Part shown: positions 22,701 through 33,439 of the stretch, piece by piece | How the letters are laid out: each line of letters starts with the position of its first letter | How positions within the stretch are numbered: the first letter of the stretch is position 1 | DNA from: Castor canadensis | Taxonomy: Eukaryota > Chordata > Mammalia > Rodentia > Castoridae | DNA length: 64,000 bases | Direction of reading: 5' to 3' | Assembly (NCBI RefSeq): GCF_047511655.1 | Contig: NC_133390.1 | Coordinates: forward strand, 98,153,583 to 98,217,582 | Made by a program: the position numbers and the translations under genes | Notes under the pieces: generated by a model | Told to the model about the DNA's origin: nothing | The model's input: only the letters and a program-made list of their open reading frames with translations | The model's database searches: none

Positions 22701-24369
22701 TTTGGCTCCTTGTATGTATGTTAGCGGCTAGTATTGTCCTTTATAAAGCCTGTTAGAATTCTAGGATACTGATGGCATGTGTGCTTTAGAATAAATGAGT
22801 ATGAGTAGGGGCTTTCTGTTTCCCCATTGTTGTAATAAAAGGAATTCAGTTGTACCAAAAGTGTGCTTTTTTATAGCTTCATTAATGTCATCAATAAGCT
22901 AGTGTTGGGATTTTTTAAATTTGTTCTTAGTTGTGAGCTGGAGACCAAAACTTTTCAACTGAACTTTGCTATAATCAAGTTATAAAATGCAGTGTTTGCA
23001 TAATGAAAGAATGAGATTAACATGTATGCTTATTAATGGGAAAATGCTTAATTCAGTTACCATATGCCCATGCACTTGTACAGTGGTTAGATTAAGGTAG
23101 GTCTGTATTTCCTGATCTGAAAAGATTTCTGAGGCATACTACTAATTGAAAACAGCTTCATGAAAAATACTTATATTCTGTTTTTTCTTTAAAAGCAGCT
23201 ATATTATGTATTATGTACATAAAGTATAAATGATTCAGGATACACTATAAAGAAGCCTAAGCTTGCTAGAAGTGGTGGCACATATTTGTAATCCCAGCTA
23301 CTTGGGAGGCAGATCAGGAGGATTGCAGTTGAAGGCCAGCCTGAGCAAAAAGTTAGGTAGGCCCCATCTCAATACATAAGCCAGTATGGTTTGTGCCTGT
23401 GATCCCAGCTATGCAGGAGGCTGTCCCTGGGCAAAAGTGCAAAACCCAACCTGAAAAATAACTAAAGCATACAAGGGCTTGGAGGCATGATAGAGCTCCT
23501 GTCTAGCAAGTACAAGGCCCTGAGTTCAAATCCCAGTACCACCAAAATATAAAAATAAAAGAAGCCTCAGCTGCTTTGTAATACAGGGATTGGTTGGGGA
23601 AAATACAGGGAGGAGTGAGTTCATACTTCTATTCTGTATTTATGTCATATTCTTGTATTTTAGTATTTGGGAATATATTAATGTACTGTGTTCTTATACA
23701 AATTAATATGGACTGCAGTTTAATCATGTAAACATTACAAAGGAGTAGATATCCTAGTCAGTACAAATGATATATTTTCTTCTGACAGCTGATATGCATT
23801 CAAGATGGTTACCTTTCCCTGCTGACAGAAACTGGTGAAGTTCGTGAGGATCTTAAACTGCCAGAAGGTGAACTTGGCAAAGAAATAGAAGGAAAATACA
23901 ATGCAGGTGAAGATGTACAGGTAAAGACCTATGGGAAGATTATGCCTTTAAAACCATTTTATTTAAACTTTGGCTTAAACTAGTTAGCATAAAATACTAC
24001 TATGACATGTAACTTAGAAATAACTGCTAAAATGTTGAAAATGATCTCAATAAAGTAATGATACCCTTAAAGACCCATTACCAAAGAAAATACTTCTTCT
24101 CCTTGTTCCTTGGAAATTGTCTTACTGAACAATAATCTGAGAATTTCTACTTCAGAAAAGCATAAAGTAGATTGCTTGTTTCGGATAACCTCTTTCCAAA
24201 CTCATTCTACACAAAATATCCACAAATACAAAGTTCATGGTGAACAAAATATGTCTTCCTGTACACAGTGTTTCTGAATAACTTCTTGTCTGTGTTTTTC
24301 TCCTTCTAGGTGTCTGTCATGTGTGCAATGAGTGAAGAATATGCTGTCGCCATAAAGCCCTGCAAATAA
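13778..24369 (+). CDS. EIF5A2: Eukaryotic translation initiation factor 5A-2 (four coding exons)
   Basis: eIF5A2 is the vertebrate paralogue of eIF5A. It binds near the ribosomal E site and helps stalled peptide bond formation and termination. Coding exons are 13778-13942, 14516-14620, 23789-23920 and 24310-24369, all with GT/AG borders and all in phase 0 (55+35+44+19 residues), giving an intact 153-residue protein. The start ATG sits in 'caccATGg', a strong Kozak context. The hypusine loop TGKHGH lies at residues 48-53, with Lys50 as the residue modified by DHPS and DOHH. The N-terminal SH3-like half covers about residues 15-83 and the C-terminal OB fold about 84-151, ending AIKPCK. Residues such as the MADEIDF start and the 'NIKRND' segment distinguish it from eIF5A1. 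The full set of introns rules out a processed copy. As far as I can recall it equals the human protein. The neighbour RPL22L1 supports the assignment. Confidence 0.98.
15595..15915 (+). mobile_element. MIR SINE in EIF5A2 intron 3
   Basis: 'cagacctgggtttgaatctgg', 'tagttgtgtgatctttgac', 'cttctctgagcctc' and, further on, 'aggtgctcagtaaacatttg' form an almost complete MIR, with a diverged or inserted stretch near 15780-15860. The remaining intron from 14621 to 15595 is AT-rich with nothing recognised. Confidence 0.7.
16530..16700 (+). mobile_element. MIR SINE
   Basis: 'cggcacttactagctgtgtgacc', 'cttaacttctcttg' and 'cagaacagtacctggcatagtaaatac' follow the MIR order. A second copy in the same intron. 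16700-17770 shows no gene or clear repeat. Confidence 0.72.
17770..18770 (-). mobile_element. ERVL-like internal fragment (decayed pol)
   Basis: On the minus strand an open stretch at 18232-18450 includes an acidic segment followed by a short 'VWIYTD' motif that resembles the RNase H core of ERV-L pol, with more decayed text on both sides. No LTRs are visible. It lies antisense within EIF5A2 intron 3. The retroviral assignment is inference from short motifs. Confidence 0.4.
19352..19572 (+). repeat. Dimeric B1-ID SINE
   Basis: 'gttgggtgctcgtggctcacacc' ... 'gaccctatctcaaaaaaaacccatcac' joined to 'gggctggtgaagtggctcatgg' ... 'gagttcaaaccccagtcc', then a TAAA-rich tail and A-run (19561-19580). 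The words 'aaagctaagaact' occur just before and again after the element (19341-19352 and 19553-19565) and are its target-site duplication. Confidence 0.88.
20115..20220 (-). repeat. ID-like SINE half, antisense
   Basis: A T-run then 'ggtgggactggggtttgaaccc ... gctctactgcttgagccatacctccagtcc'. Reverse complement of the ID half with a clear B-box. Confidence 0.85.
20440..20518 (-). repeat. ID-like SINE half, antisense
   Basis: T-run, 'actggggtttgaactcaggacc', 'tgctaggcaggtgctctacc'. A shortened copy. Confidence 0.8.
20970..21340. other. Intron 3 stretch without clear identity
   Basis: Unique-looking intronic DNA just before an L1 3' end. It may be part of that element but I cannot align it by eye. 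A minus-strand ORF at 21120-21338 has no recognised motif. Confidence 0.35.
21340..21840 (+). mobile_element. Old L1M 3' end
   Basis: 'caaggtcatgaaagacaaagg', 'aattgacaaatttgaaaatgg', 'aatttcctaattttg' and 'ttgcaacttttcaacaaatg' match the 3' end of old L1M elements in order, ending near 21830. Confidence 0.6.
22029..22235 (-). repeat. Dimeric B1-ID SINE, antisense
   Basis: A T-run, 'ggtactggggcttgaactcaggg', then the B1-like half ending 'gagtagctaggattacagatgtgagccact'. The ID half lacks its middle part. Confidence 0.85.
22240..23255. other. Intron 3 DNA with no recognised feature
   Basis: AT-rich, no exon-like ORF, no repeat I can name. Confidence 0.5.
23262..23565 (+). repeat. SINE with two B1-like monomers and an ID half
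   Basis: 'gctagaagtggtggcacatatttgtaatccc', a second monomer 'gtatggtttgtgcctgtgatccc', then the ID unit ending 'gagttcaaatcccagtaccacc' and an A-rich tail. It lies about 220 bases before the third coding exon of EIF5A2. Confidence 0.85.
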
Positions 24370-24698
24370 AGGGAGCAGCAGGCATGAGCAAGCTGTTCAG
24401 GTCTGGATCAACTGCAGATCTAAAGTTTGGTTCTAGTTGCTGCCAAAGCTATGACCTTCATAAGCAACCTCATTTTCTTTTTTTTTTTTTTTTTTTGAAA
24501 TTGTGCTGGGCTAGTTTTGCAGGCAGTTGGTAACTTTAAAAAAAAAAATCAAGATGTATAATTCTTTTTTTTTTAATTGTATAGGTATATTTCCTATAAC
24601 ATTCCTGTGGTTTTCATTGAGTCTAAGAACCAGACAAGACAGCTGCAACAGATGTGATTTGTCTGAGAAAATCATTCCTGAATTTTAATTAAATAATT

Positions 24699-24704
24699 AA
24701 TAAA
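24699..24704 (+). terminator. EIF5A2: Proximal EIF5A2 poly(A) signal
   Basis: AATAAA 330 bases after the stop codon. Use of this site would give a short 3' UTR. Whether it is used cannot be told from sequence alone. Confidence 0.55.
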
Positions 24705-27700
24705 CCAGGGTTTAAAATCAAACTATGTAGCATCAGTGGTGATGAAGTACCATATTCAAGTTGAATTGCTCTGCATTAATTTCAGACATAGTAATAGAAT
24801 GCGTAGATTATGGATTGGAATTGTCACAGTTTCAGTCAGTGTGTAGCAAACAGAAATCCATAAAAATTGTGTGATCAAAAGTGTCAGTTATTTTAGTGGC
24901 CATGTACAACCACATACATTACCTCAGTCATACTATTCTTTGCCAAGTTGTTGGCAGACTTAATACAACTTTACATGGTGGTTTTAGTCCCTGCCAGTTA
25001 GTTGACAGAGGAACATTGAACTTTTGCGTCAATATGAGCAAGTTAGATTGTAAAGAAGACACAAAGGACAGTGGCAAAGAAACTTGTTAAAACTGTAGAT
25101 TTTAAACTGAGACCTTTGTTAGCAGCATAAAAATAGAAAGCACCTTCTTAGTTGTATTTTTGCTTTTAACTTTTGTCCCCCAGTTCCCTATCCCCAGCAT
25201 TGAAAGGACTGACCTGCTTTGTAGGAAACTATGCAGTACTCTTTTCCAACCATGTTGAGTGAGTTTTGATTATTAATAGTAATCATGTCTTTCCAACCAT
25301 TTTAAGTAGATTTTTGACATTAAAATATTGTTCTCCTGAACTGAATTCTTAAGTTGATTTGGAATTCTTGACTTTAAATTGACTTGTTAAATTTATGTAC
25401 ATTTTTCTAAAGTGAAATGAAAAGTGATTCGTAGAAAAAAATGTTACTTGAAAATTATTTAAGTGTATGTATTTTTTCTCATTGTCTTGTGACTTAATTC
25501 AGTTACTGATGTGAAATATAGCTAAGAAAGAATTATATAAACTTAATTATTTTTAAAACTGTTTTAGGTGACATCACTGCATTTCTGTTCAGTCTTTTGG
25601 ATTCTATTATTTCCAGAATTTTAGACATGGTTCCAGGGTTTGTGAGAAACTTTGACTTAATAGCAATCATTATACTGGACTGAAACTTAGAACAAAGTTA
25701 CTATCTCAGTAATGCCTGATTCTCTAAGACTGGTTTTGAGACCTCTCCCATCATGCCTTGACCTCTGTTCCTATCTTTCTTCTAGAAGAAAACATACATG
25801 ACAGTGTAACTTATCTAATCAGTGACTTATAGCATTAGAAAAACAAGATCCTAAGGTTTTAGTGTATATACTTTTAAACTTTGTCTTGGCCTCAGCATAC
25901 CAATTTGGAATTGCAAAGAAGAGAATTATAAAGCACAAGAAATATTGAGATTGTAGTTAATTGATTTTAGCATGAAATTTTAGCTTTTGCCCATCAAAGC
26001 ACAATTAGGAATTAGGCTAAATTCTTCCCAGTATTCTATTTAAGTATCTACTGCATACTGCTCTAGATTTTTTTATATTCTAGTGTGTATCTTACTTGTA
26101 CTGGCTGACGTTGTTACCCAGAGGAATTCCAGAAAGTTATTAATCTGTGCTATTTGCTGGTTGTTCATCTGGCCCCAGTTTACCGTACTAGTGCTCTCAT
26201 GTAGTATTAATTCTGGATTAGTATGCCCTTGTTTTTCTAAACTTGTCAGACTTCACATAAATAAATTTCCATTGCAATGCAGAGGTGTACAAAATATAAC
26301 ACATCTCTGTTTCCATACCTTGAATGGCAAAAGCTATTTATGCATAAATATGAAGTGTCCATGCTCTAACATGTAATTGTAGATTTTAAAGATATGGGAC
26401 TGATTATTTTCATATAAATCAATAGATGTTTCTCTAGAACAAAATATTCCATTTAGTAAAGCTTTATAAATTGTATTATAAGGAAGTAGGGAACATAAAT
26501 TTTTTAACATAGAATAGAAGTGACTTCATTCTTTTTTGAGATCAAAGAAATGTTAAAAGTTGATTCCTAGTATTTGTTGTACTTTTTTGTAGCAAATGTT
26601 ACATATCCCTAATTACTATGTGTAGAATGTAGACTGTCATGTTGATGGTGTATACCTATACACCATTTTTGTCTGTACACATTTCACCAATTTATAGACA
26701 GTATTATCAAATTGAATATTTGTTTCTTCCTAGAACATGTTTTATTTTTACTGTGAAGACTTTGTTATACTTTATTTGCTACAAAATTGTGTATCTTCCG
26801 ATGTGGATGAACTCTTGCTGCTCTGACTGCATCTGCATCATGACCATAATTGTGATGCTTCTTTAATGCGCCCCTCCAGGGCTGTCAGCCACTGAAAGAA
26901 ATTGTTGCCAACCACACTCTTATTCTGTTTCCCTTACTGTACAAATTTCTGCACCCGTGCTTTATATATCAATTATCAAACTCCTGCAGCCAGACCACCA
27001 TATCTTTAACAGGAGATGCTGCAGTAAAATGTTTAGGCTATAGAATTGGGAGACACTTTTTTTCCATTACAGCACAGTGTGTGTGTCTGTGTACACATAG
27101 TTTTGTATGTTTGTTCTTTTTCCAAAGTCCTTCCAACTATTAAAAGTACTGTAGTCTGGTAGTGCCTCAAATGTTGGTAATTTTTTTTTAACTCACAACT
27201 TTTCCAGAATTTGATTTTATACTTTAAGGTTTCTCAATTAGATTATTTCTAGTTGAGCTGTAATTTGAATGCATTATTCTCAGGGCTGTTTGTGTAAGAG
27301 GTGAAGTTTCATTATTTTAAAGCTAACTGTCTGAAAGTATATTACAAAGTTTTCCCAAATTGTAATACAGTTATACATGCAGATAAAATAATCCTTAATA
27401 TCAACATATTTAACTACATGGTTAAGTATTTAAGAAAAAAATGGAAGCATACATTAGTAGCAGCTATATTGGAATCTTGGTATATTCTTCATTTTAGAAT
27501 AGACTTGAGTGATCTTCTCTTAGACCCCTATTCTTAGTGATGTATCTAGTAGCATTCTTTTTTAGCATGGACCCCAAAGATAATTTGGGAGCCAGACATT
27601 GACATAATGATTCTCAAACTTACTTAAGGAAAACACACACGGAAAGTTCTTAACATTCTTTTGGATACCTTACTTAAAATGTTTACATACTGAATTCTGT

Positions 27701-28864
27701 AATATGAGCTGGGAACACATTGCTATGAGAAAATATGGCTCTTAAGTAGTATACGAGCAAAATTGTAAGCATATTTCCATTTAGAATATATTGTGCGGAT
27801 AATCAGTTTCAAATTTTCCAATATCACTTAGGCATAGTATTTTACAGTTTTCAAGCTTTTTTTCTGCTAGCATTCAGACAAGTAATAGGCAACAAAGATT
27901 TAAGAAAAATTCATGATGGAAAATCTTAAAATTGAGAAAATTCAATCTTTATTAAGTTTCTTCTTTGAATTGGGTATATGGAATCATTATTTGATTTTGG
28001 CAGGGAACATTTGGATTTAGTTTACAGAACACAGATGTTCTGTGGGAACATGGCTTGAAATCAATATGTAATTTGATGTTTTTCCATCAAATAAACATCT
28101 GAACACCAACTTAACTACCAAGTGAGGTCAAGTGCCTGAAAAGTGCTGTATACATTTAATAAATACATTTTCTTTATGTGAAAGATGCATCTTATAGCAA
28201 TGCATACCAGGCTTTCACTTGCTAAAAACATACTTATTACCAAATTTTGCCCCTCTCCTTAGGATAGGTAAGATCGTATTTTACAACAAAAAAGAGAGAT
28301 TACTTCATTTCTATGAAGTCCCTAAAACTATTTCTTGATGTTGGTAGAATTCAGTTTATCTTAGTTTGAGACTACATTTTTTAAAATTCTAGACCTAAAC
28401 TATATTCAGCAAGGACTGATCAGCTTGTCATAAATCATAGTTGTATTCTTTCTTGGAAGGAACTCTATTGTGGTTAATATCTGCTATAAGTACCTGTGCA
28501 TATTATAAACTATATTGCAAATTACTAATTCAAATGTAGTATAATGAAAATGACTAGTTTCTGTGCTATTATGTACTTTTATCCTCTCTCAAAAGGAAAG
28601 AGCTGAAATGACATTGTCTAATCCATTGGCACTTTATTAGTAATACATTTTGTTTGTCTTAGGTGTAAGAGAACTCTTGCTTTTACTTGTGGACATTTAC
28701 TTCAAATGTTTAAGCTAAAACTTTAAAATTGTAAGATACGTTGTATGAATATTATAATTGTTTTACATTTCAAAAATGGGTAAAATTCAAATGTTAAATC
28801 TTTGGCTATACTAAAACATCCTTTAAAATGTAGATGAATCTTATCAATTATAACATTTTGTTAC

Positions 28865-28904
28865 AATAAATAAATATTTGTTAATTTCATTATATTAAAA
28901 TAAA
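28865..28904 (+). terminator. EIF5A2: Distal EIF5A2 poly(A) signals
   Basis: AATAAA at 28865-28870 with a second at 28899-28904, at the end of the repeat-free stretch. The first SINE follows at 29125, consistent with the transcript ending here. Confidence 0.6.
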
Positions 28905-29124
28905 GTTAATTTAACAGCTTGCATTATTCTTGTGTATGTGCATTCTTAAAAAGTTTTCATGCTACAAAAGTATATTATTTAAAGTTAGACTTTTAAAAGA
29001 AAACCTAACTTGTAATTTTATTAGGTGATTTTTATAGACTGTAGTAGCTGTATAGCTAAGAGTGTTAATTTCTAAATTTTATCCAGATTAGGTACAATTT
29101 TTTTTCATTTGTAAATTCATAATA

Positions 29125-29252
29125 GTTTTTTTTATTTTGATTTCTTGAGACAGGGTCTCACTATGTAACCCAGGTTGACTTCAAATGGGCTTCTCTGTCT
29201 CCAGCTCCCGAGTACTGGGATTATAGGTGTGCATCACCATTCCTGACTATTA
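29125..29252 (-). repeat. B1-like SINE monomer, antisense
   Basis: 'ttgagacagggtctcactatgtaacccaggttgact' ... 'gagtactgggattataggtgtgcatcacc'. A standard reverse-complement B1 monomer. Confidence 0.85.
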
Positions 29253-29254
29253 AT

Positions 29255-29788
29255 TTTTAAAATATGTAAAATAGTCTCTTGGTTCAGAATTCAACAGTCA
29301 CAAAAGAGTAAAAATGTCTTCCTATTGTCTGTGCATCCTTCCAGAGAGACTTAATACAAGAGCCATTAATGGCCTCTATCTCACTGCTGGCCTGCCAGGG
29401 TTGGAGGGGTTCCTACCCTTCCAGCTAGAATTGCCATTCTTTTTCCACAGTGACCTAAGTGGATGATGAGTTTTGAAGCAAACCCTTCACCTTTTCCAGT
29501 CTTCACTATGTCTGAACCTCATGACCTGGATAGCTTCACCCCTAGGTGGCTCAGTGATTTTTTCCTTTTACTCACTGTACCATTCTAGAACCTCTCTGTC
29601 CTGACCTGTGAGCCATGTCAGGGCTGCACAGTAGTAGTCAGTGACAGAAATCTTTTGGATATGTGTTAAGCAGAAGCATTCTGAATTAGGGAATATACTA
29701 TTCTTTCAAAGGCATGTGGAACTTCCACAAACAAATGATATTCAGAGTATAAAGAAAACACTTAAGTTTTCTATAAAGTAGAGATGCT
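29255..29788. other. No gene or recognised repeat
   Basis: Intergenic sequence between SINEs. 'gtgcatccttccagagagac' near 29330 hints at an antisense old L1, but the rest does not confirm it. Confidence 0.4.
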
Positions 29789-29789
29789 A

Positions 29790-30045
29790 AAACTAGGTGG
29801 GTGTGGTGACACACAACTAATTCCAGTCAGTGCTCAAGAGGCTGAGGCAGGAGAATTGTGAGTTCAATCCAGCCGAGACTACATAAGACTCAACCTCAGA
29901 AAACCAAAGAAAAAAGAAATATTCAAAATAACACTGAGGGCTGGTGGAGTGGCTCAAGCAGGAAGAGTGCCTGCCTAACAAGCATGAAGTGTAAAGCCCT
30001 GACTTCAAACCCCAATGCTGCCCCCCAAAAAAAAACACACTATGA
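29790..30045 (+). repeat. Dimeric B1-ID SINE
   Basis: A B1-like half ('aggtgggtgtggtgacacac' ... 'gactcaacctcag') is linked by an A-rich stretch to the ID half ('gggctggtggagtggctcaagcagg' ... 'cttcaaaccccaatgctg') and an A-tail. Confidence 0.85.
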
Positions 30046-30521
30046 TACCAGTTCCAAGTAATACAAAACAAAAATGAAACGGGCCTTCTAACAGGAAATT
30101 TTTAAACCTGTTACACAAGTATACATGTGTGAAGTATACATATATGAAAGGGGAAATACATAAAGATTTCATGAAAGAATATATACTATATGTCAGAAAC
30201 TATATGAAATATGATGAAAGCACCATATCAATAAAAATGAAACAATGAACATAAGTGAAATAAGTTCCTGAATCAAACCGCTAGAAAAATAAGCTAAAAG
30301 GAAGCATGAAGGGGAAATGACAAAGATGAAAGCAGAAAATAAGTAGGAAAAGCAAATTAAATTGTGGGTTTTCTTAAAGTTAACAAAATGGAAAAGTCAG
30401 TAGCTAATTTAAGAAAAAGCACAAATAGGAGAAATGACAAGAATAACAATACAATGGAAATAAAATTTGAAAACTTACATGATATAATTTCTTAGAAACA
30501 TAGTCATTAAAAATTGACCAC

Positions 30522-30598
30522 AAGGGCTGGAGGCATGCCTGCTTAGCAAGCACAGAGCCCTAAATTTAAACTTCAGTATTGTCACAAAAAAAAAATTG
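30522..30598 (+). repeat. ID-like SINE half
   Basis: 'aagggctggaggcatgcctgcttagcaagcac' ... 'aaatttaaacttcagtattg' and an A-tail. Diverged from the consensus. Confidence 0.75.
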
Positions 30599-31124
30599 AC
30601 TTCATATAGATAGCTAAAACAGAATAATTTCAGTAGAATAAACAGAGAAGGTTATCAGGAAACACTCCCACAAAAAGCCAAACACAAACGAAACCAGGTC
30701 CAAATGGTTTCACAGTAGAATTTTACCAAACCTTTGAGACCAATGTCCCAATGTTACATAAATTGTTTTAGCTCATAAAAAAATGAGAACTTCTAAATTC
30801 TATGAAGCAAGTATAACAGTGATACCTGCACCTGATTAAAAAAATACATATTGGTGCAAAAATCCTAAATGCAGTTTTTAGACTTCAACTACAACATGAA
30901 GAAAACAATACCCCATGACTACATGGAGTTAACAACAGGAAAACAAGAATAGTTCACTTTTAGAAAATACTAATTCACTATCATAAGAAAGATAGTAATG
31001 TATTAATAATAATATATACATTAACAGGTATGTGTTAATACATTAAGAAGTCTCAATAATATTAGTAGGTCTAAATGAAATAAACCATTATTTTCTCCAT
31101 TAGAAATTGAAAAAGTCACAGGTA

Positions 31125-31562
31125 CAGATGGCTGATACCTGTAATTCTAGCTAGTTGGGAGACTGAGATCAGGAGGACTGTGGTTCAAGTCCAGCTGGGC
31201 AAAAAGTTCACAAGACTCCAGCATAACCAACAGCTGGCCTGGTAGTGTACACCTGCCATCTCAGCTATACTGGAGGCTGAGATTGGGAGGATAGTGGTTC
31301 CAGGCCAGCCAGAGCAAAAAAAAAAAAAAATTCATCAGACTCCACTACCCCACAGAAAAAAAAGGTGGGCATGATGGAGCATGCCTATCATCCCAGCTAT
31401 GGTGGGAAGTGTAAAATAGGAGGATTGAAGTCCAGACTGACCTGGGAAAAAAGCAAGACCCTGTCTCCAAAGTAACCAGAGCAAAAAGAGCTGAAGGTGT
31501 GGCTCAAGCAACAGAACACAAAGCCCTGAGTTCAAACCCCAGAACCACAAGGAAAAAAAAAT
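31125..31562 (+). repeat. Oligomeric SINE: three B1-like monomers plus an ID half
   Basis: Monomer starts are seen at about 31127 ('acagatggctgatacctg'), 31238 ('ctggtagtgtacacctgcc') and 31365 ('gtgggcatgatggagcatgcc'). The ID-like unit is at 31488-31550, ending 'gagttcaaaccccagaacc', followed by an A-tail. Longer than the two-part form that is common in this window. Confidence 0.8.
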
Positions 31563-31907
31563 TGTACATAAACCTCTTTAGAAAATAGGGTTGAGTGAGT
31601 GCTTATTTAGCATAAGTATATTTATTTATGTTAACATGGAACATACAACGTGTATGTGTATATGCATATGTGTACACGTGCATTTATACCATCTATGTGT
31701 GTATATATACACCTGTGCATGAGTGTGTAAAATCCCAACGTTAGTCTTTTGCTTAATGGAGAAACACCAAATGCTTCTCAAGTTAAAAACAGGAATTAAT
31801 AACTAGGCCAGCACATCCACTATTTTGGCCACTACTACATTGTTTTGGAAGGATTAGCTAGTGCAGTTGGGCAATAGTAAACAATTAGACACATTTGAAG
31901 AGTAAAA

Positions 31908-32040
31908 GTAACACCAGATACAGTAGTGCATACCTATAATCCCATCCCTCAGGAGGTGAAGGCAGAAGGATTGTGAGTTTAAAACCAGCCTGAGATACAT
32001 AGCAAGATCCTGTCTCAAAAAAAACCAAAACAACAAAAAA
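31908..32040 (+). repeat. B1-like SINE monomer
   Basis: 'accagatacagtagtgcatacctataatccc' ... 'gcaagatcctgtctcaaaaa'. A lone monomer with an A-rich tail. Confidence 0.82.
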
Positions 32041-33118
32041 GTGCAAAAGTAGAATAAAAATTAAATTATTTTGTTTTCAGATGATTGATAGTATATCTGG
32101 AAGGTCTTAGATACTCAATGATAAAGTTAACTCTACCAATGAAATTATTCAGCAAGGTAGCAGAATAGAAAATTAACATGCAATCATTCATAGTTCATAG
32201 GAGACACAATTGGAAGGAAAATAAAATAGTAACAAAAAATAAAATATTGTGAATAAACTTAGCAAGAAATAGTCAAACCCTACATGAAGAAAACTATGAA
32301 GTATTCCTGAAAAGCACAGAAGCAACTTGAACAAATGAAAAGACATTTGTTCTTATTCTTGGTAGAATGATGGGTCTACCTAATCCAATTTATAAATTTT
32401 ATGCAGTCTCAAAAAAAATACCAACAAGTTTTTACGGAGTAAACAAGTTGCTAATAAAGTTCATATGGAAGCATAATTATATAAAAATACCTAGAAAAAT
32501 ACCTAGAAGAGCTATGATGGGCTTAGCAGTACCAGAAATTCAATCCTACTATACCACCTCCATGATCAGTACAGGGAAGTACAGGCAAGAGAGCAAACTG
32601 ATGGAACAGAACAAAGAATTCAGAGGAAATCAAGCACATAGAATTTAGTGTATGCTAAAAGCAATATTGCAAGTCACTGGAAAAAGATTGGCTTAAATAG
32701 AATGTGCTGAGACAACAGAAATTTTTCAATTGGAAAAAGAATTTTAAAAGATGAATTCTAGGTAACACACTTAAAAATAAACTCTTAATAGAGATCTAAG
32801 TGGAAACAGTAAGGCTACACAAGTCCTGGAAGAACTGATGTCACAAAAACAAAAGTTGTACTTATTAATTACTATGTGAGGTTTTGATACACTATTCATT
32901 GTGTAATGTTTAAATCAGGTTAAACATATCTATCTCCTCGAACGTGAATCATTTCTTCTGTTTTTGAGACAGTCTTAATATATCAGCATAACCTTTTTAA
33001 TCATAGTCTTCAGCAGTAGCAACTTGAGCTCCTATTTGCCCTGCCTGCTTCCCTTAATTTTTCATGACTGAGTATCTAACAAAGAACATACATGGGCATA
33101 CATAGGACTGCAACTTCG

Positions 33119-33433
33119 TAGCAACATTCTTTACTAGTAATAGGTTTGTTCTCTGAATCGTTGTTGCACAGAAAGGGTGCATCTCATCCTTGGCCAAAGC
33201 TGTGCAGTTTGCTTCCATGATGCTGTTTGCCCCTCAGTGTCATCCAAGTCTATTTTTTCTAAACACGGGTAGTGCAATGCCCCATGTTGAGCAATCTGCT
33301 CCACTTTGTGACACATAATTATATTTCTGCCACATGTTGTTCTTACAATGTTTAACCAGTCATAACTGATGACTGGTAAAGTTTGTTCCAGGAAAGGAAA
33401 ATTTGAAGAATCCTTTTTCTTTTTACAAATCAT
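33119..33433 (-). pseudogene. Unidentified 99-codon open stretch, possible old processed copy
   Basis: A minus-strand ORF (33433 to 33134) begins with a lysine run and has mixed, protein-like composition (W, C and H residues well spread; motif 'HGALHYP' in the middle; ends 'FREQTYY'). GC content and codon-like texture differ from the AT-rich flanks. I do not recognise the family. It could be a retro-copied fragment of a cellular gene, part of an unnamed repeat, or chance. No promoter, introns or poly(A) tail were found. Confidence 0.3.
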
Positions 33434-33439
33434 TTTTTA

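Larger units (their letters stand above)
24370..28930 (+). other. EIF5A2: EIF5A2 3' UTR (about 4.5 kb)
   Basis: From the stop codon to the distal poly(A) signals the sequence is AT-rich with no recognisable SINE, L1 or LTR, in contrast with both flanks. That and the long 3' UTR known for mammalian EIF5A2 suggest the whole stretch is transcribed UTR. It includes U-runs (24479-24496, 24565-24574) and a GU-rich stretch at 27070-27095. Small ORFs inside it are not genes. Confidence 0.75.
30170..33000 (+). mobile_element. Old L1, interrupted by three SINEs
   Basis: L1 ORF2 text runs through the region in order: 'aaagttaacaaaatggaaaagtc' near 30377, 'tggtttcacagtagaattttacc' near 30704, 'aggtagcagaatagaaaatt' near 32155, 'aaaaataccaacaagttttta' near 32413 and 'ttcatatggaagcat' near 32460. 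The stretch 32850-32970 resembles an L1 3' UTR. All frames are broken (longest 93 codons, at 32367-32648). SINEs at 30522, 31125 and 31908 are inserted in it. Confidence 0.75.

Noticed and set aside
13778-24369. The possibility that EIF5A2 here is EIF5A or a processed pseudogene
   Set aside because: Four coding exons with intact splice sites, paralogue-specific residues and the RPL22L1 neighbour point to the functional EIF5A2 locus.
26083-27537. Small ORFs within the EIF5A2 3' UTR
   Set aside because: No family features or favourable starts, AT-rich codons, and located in predicted UTR.
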